Shown here one piece after another: positions 62,086 to 64,000 of a stretch of 64,000 nucleotides of DNA (its first letter is position 1; each line of letters begins with the position of its first letter). The position numbers and the translations under genes are program-made. A model generated the notes under the pieces. That model was not told the origin of the DNA. It saw only the letters and a list, made by a program, of their open reading frames with translations, and did not search any database. Source of the stretch: Paenibacillus sp. SC116 (GTDB taxonomy: Bacteria > Bacillota > Bacilli > Paenibacillales > Paenibacillaceae); contig NZ_JANIOF010000003.1 of NCBI RefSeq assembly GCF_024733555.1, forward strand, positions 62,001 to 126,000, given 5' to 3'.

Positions 62086-62119
62086 AAAAATCCGCAACGA
62101 TTCAGGTTGTGGATTTTTA
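62086..62119 (+). terminator. Rho-independent terminator
   Basis: AAAAATCCGCAAC (62086-62098) pairs with GTTGTGGATTTTT (62106-62118), ending the kinase-regulator unit. Confidence 0.8.
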
Positions 62120-62676
62120 TGTATCCTTGAATAGTTAGTTTCTATTTATTATTCCGCTTATTCCGACAGAATCTTATCTTCAAGGTATGGATGAAATAGT
62201 TCCTAAGGCATTTGAATAGGATGAAATCGATAGATTACTATTTATATATTACCAAATGATATTTAATTTAGATGATAGTTTTCAAATATGTAAATCGAAT
62301 CACCTATTATTCGCGAGCCCATCACGCTAACCTTGAACGATCTACACTCACCGATCCTTCCATTCATAGTTACCTATTTTAATTTTTACACTCCGGATTC
62401 CCACCTTACTTTAACGATTAGCGCAATGCCCTTCATTATGCAGTCATACAAAAATCTGATAGTAGCTAGATTTACGTATCGATTCCTGATTATCAAAGAT
62501 GTGATAGTCAAGTTTGAGCTGCAAGCAAAAGCTATGCGCCTTAGTAAGTCAGCTAAGCTGATTTTATGTGAGGGGGTGGTTTCCATGTGAGTTTCAGGGA
62601 ATGAATAGACAACATGATTGAAACAAGTTGTCCTATTGAATTCATATCACCTATATGGAAAAGGAGAATCGAACTT
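62120..62676. other. Intergenic region, no supported gene
   Basis: About 550 AT-rich bases. Overlapping open frames on both strands near 62333-62590 lack ribosome sites and recognisable content. The promoter of the metalloprotease gene must lie here. Its ribosome site AAAGGAGA is at 62660-62667. Confidence 0.4.
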
Positions 62677-63213
62677 ATGGAAACAATCCGGTGTAAGGGG
62701 AAGATTCGGAACAAACTGGCTAAGATAATGTTGATTCCTACTGCGATGATGGTTATATCACTGTCCGTTACAGCTCCAGCTCCAGCTTCTGCAGCTTCTG
62801 TGAGCTTATTGGGATGGGATTTGGTTGACTCAGGAAAACGTATGGATTGGGATGGAAGTTCAGCTTATTTATCTCAATTCAATTCGGGTGTGAGTCTATG
62901 GAATAGCTATAAGAGTGGCGTGATTCGTAAAGATACGATTACAACGATTCAAGATTTGGCCATTTCTGATTACTATGAGGTAAGTTCAACGGCGGGTGTG
63001 ACAAGTTCAGCAGGCACGATTCGATTTAATAATTATCAGATGGCGACTTATACTTCCACAAAGAAACTAAACGTAGCGATTCATGAAATTGGACATGCGC
63101 TTGGGCTTGGTCATAATACAAGTGCAGATGTCATGTATGCCTATGTTTCCAATAATACGGCACTAAGTGCCAATGACAGAGCGTCTTACGATGCGGCTTA
63201 CTTAACTTATTAA
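62677..63213 (+). CDS. Secreted matrixin-like zinc metalloprotease
   Basis: 178 residues from ATG 62677, after AAAGGAGAATC. A longer frame from 62614 has no site. A long basic signal peptide (about 1-44, cleavage near ASA/AS) is followed by a catalytic domain of about 135 residues with HEIGHALGLGH, the HExxHxxGxxH zinc motif of metzincins, and a downstream VMYAY Met-turn. No propeptide cysteine switch or C-terminal domain is seen, so this is a minimal M10-like enzyme. It is followed by a lipoprotein gene 20 bases on. Confidence 0.85.
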   Translation: METIRCKGKIRNKLAKIMLIPTAMMVISLSVTAPAPASAASVSLLGWDLVDSGKRMDWDGSSAYLSQFNSGVSLWNSYKSGVIRKDTITTIQDLAISDYYEVSSTAGVTSSAGTIRFNNYQMATYTSTKKLNVAIHEIGHALGLGHNTSADVMYAYVSNNTALSANDRASYDAAYLTY

Positions 63214-63233
63214 TAGTGAGGAGGATAATTGTT

Positions 63234-63884
63234 ATGGTTATGAAACCTAAAAAATGGCTAGCTCATCTATTGTTGGTTGCAGCGATGTCTATGTTGTTCG
63301 CTGGTTGTACAGGCAATGGACAGGAACCAAGCGCAAGCAACCTCCCAATCAATCATTTGCACGGTACTTTCTCTATTGATGTGCATGACCCAGCGGCGGT
63401 TGTTGGCGATGCTGACTATGTATTTGTCGGCCGTGTCGATAAGGTGGTAAATACTGAATATAAAAATGAGGTAACACTTGAAACCGAAAAGGGAACGAAA
63501 GAAGTGGCAAGTCCGTATACGAATTATTCCATTACAGTTCTCGACAATTTGAAAGGCGAATTGCAAACCGATGTATCTAATCCGGTGCAAAAGTCCGGCG
63601 GATTAAATCAGGACGGGGATTCGATCGTATTATACGAGGATGACATCTTGCCTCAAGTTGATAACGTTTACATCTTTGTAGCCTACGCGCAGAAAGATGG
63701 CTCTTTGCTCGTTTCAGGGCCTAATTCAACCATTGCTGTTCCTGAAAATGGCACATTCAGCGAGACCAGCTTGGCACGTGTTGCAGAGACGAGTGAGTAT
63801 CAGACTTATTCGCACGCAGTTAACAATGAAAAGGACTCGGTTCGCGAAAGATTTGTATCTAAGTTCGATACACAGAAGAAGTAG
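63234..63884 (+). CDS. Lipoprotein of unknown function
   Basis: 216 residues from ATG 63234 (or 63240), after GAGGAGG (63218-63224). A lipoprotein signal with lipobox LFAGC is followed by a Ser/Asn-rich spacer and a beta-rich domain (ADYVFVGRVDKVVNTEY, TNYSITVLDNLKGEL, NVYIFVAYAQKDGSLLV) that reads like an OB-type or similar sandwich. It lies 20 bases after the metalloprotease, so the two are probably co-transcribed, and it may be a partner or inhibitor on the cell surface. Not recognised further. Confidence 0.65.
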   Translation: MVMKPKKWLAHLLLVAAMSMLFAGCTGNGQEPSASNLPINHLHGTFSIDVHDPAAVVGDADYVFVGRVDKVVNTEYKNEVTLETEKGTKEVASPYTNYSITVLDNLKGELQTDVSNPVQKSGGLNQDGDSIVLYEDDILPQVDNVYIFVAYAQKDGSLLVSGPNSTIAVPENGTFSETSLARVAETSEYQTYSHAVNNEKDSVRERFVSKFDTQKK

Positions 63885-63895
63885 TAATAAGGATG

Positions 63896-63923
63896 AGACC
63901 TTCGCATTTGCGAAGGTTTTTTT
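63896..63923 (+). terminator. Rho-independent terminator
   Basis: ACCTTCGCA (63898-63906) pairs with TGCGAAGGT (63909-63917), followed by TTTTTT. Confidence 0.85.
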
Positions 63924-63982
63924 GTTCATGTAACCTATTACTTATATTTAATGAATAAAAGGTCATGCAGGTTAGACCTAAT

Positions 63983-64000
63983 AAAGGAGCAGCTAAGTTG
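63983..64000 (+). CDS. Start of a gene running off the window
   Basis: AAAGGAG (63983-63989) followed, after 8 bases, by TTG at 63998-64000 looks like a ribosome site and start codon cut by the window edge. No coding sequence is visible. Confidence 0.4.

Noticed and set aside
62333-62590. 85-codon plus-strand and 66-codon minus-strand frames
   Set aside because: They overlap each other and lack ribosome sites or recognisable protein features.
1-64000. CRISPR arrays, tRNA or rRNA genes, insertion sequences, prophage genes
   Set aside because: I looked for regular repeats, tRNA-like cloverleaf ends with CCA/TTCGA, transposase motifs and phage structural genes and saw none. A covariance-model search and repeat search would settle this.

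Overview
The window looks like a chromosome segment of a low-to-moderate GC Gram-positive of the Bacillales, most likely Paenibacillaceae. The support is S-layer homology (SLH) anchoring, many TTG starts behind strong AGGAGG-type ribosome sites, NEAT-domain heme proteins, a SigD-type motility promoter and a large multimodular NRPS cluster. No tRNA, rRNA, CRISPR array, insertion sequence or phage gene was seen.

Layout. (1) 1-4100: a small unknown gene, then an AT-rich nuclease plus helicase pair resembling the Hachiman (HamAB) anti-phage system. (2) 4100-8640: small unknown genes, a VOC-family gene with a decayed second copy 1.3 kb away, a prolyl 4-hydroxylase, and a secreted amidase-like protein with a secreted partner. 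(3) 8760-22120: an iron/heme acquisition locus. It holds a 1149-residue NEAT-SLH surface protein, a divergent small secreted NEAT-like protein, a heme ABC system whose ATPase is fused in frame to an IsdG-type heme oxygenase, an IsdC-like protein, a second IsdE-like lipoprotein and permease, and an HssR-HssS-like heme-sensing two-component system. Four Fur boxes and two GTTCA direct repeats of the HssR type lie in its promoters. (4) 22320-28220: a SRPBCC protein, an exported amidase, a chemoreceptor with a SigD promoter, and small unknown or damaged genes. (5) 28631-62064: an ABC exporter pair (yvfRS-like) and a DesK/DesR-like pair (yvfTU-like) that now flank a 30-kb NRPS cluster. (6) 62677-64000: a secreted matrixin-like metalloprotease, a lipoprotein and the start of another gene.

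How the NRPS genes work together. Three synthetases (A-T-C-A-T, C-A-T-C-A-T, C-A-T-C-A-T-TE) encode six modules. My reading of the pocket residues gives DDVMMGTVDK, DDVQISTIDK, DVWHSGRINK, DNESIGTICK, DFWNIGMVHK (Thr) and DVWHFSLVDK (Ser). Around them lie genes for unusual residues. A Thr-kinase-like GHMP enzyme, a cysteine-synthase/SbnA-like PLP enzyme and an argininosuccinate-lyase-like enzyme form the set proposed for 2,3-diaminobutyrate in friulimicin and pacidamycin pathways. A methyltransferase resembling 2-ketoarginine methyltransferase sits next to an aminotransferase, a pair suited to 3-methylarginine. A BesD-like 2-oxoglutarate enzyme with an intact HxD motif is probably an amino-acid hydroxylase. 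An ATP-grasp ligase, a threonine aldolase and an MFS exporter complete the set. No epimerase, MbtH or phosphopantetheinyl transferase is present. The likely product is a basic hexapeptide ending in Thr-Ser that I do not recognise.

The sequence just upstream of the DesK-like kinase keeps the last codons of a yvfS-like permease. This suggests that the NRPS cluster was inserted into an ancestral ABC-transporter/two-component operon.
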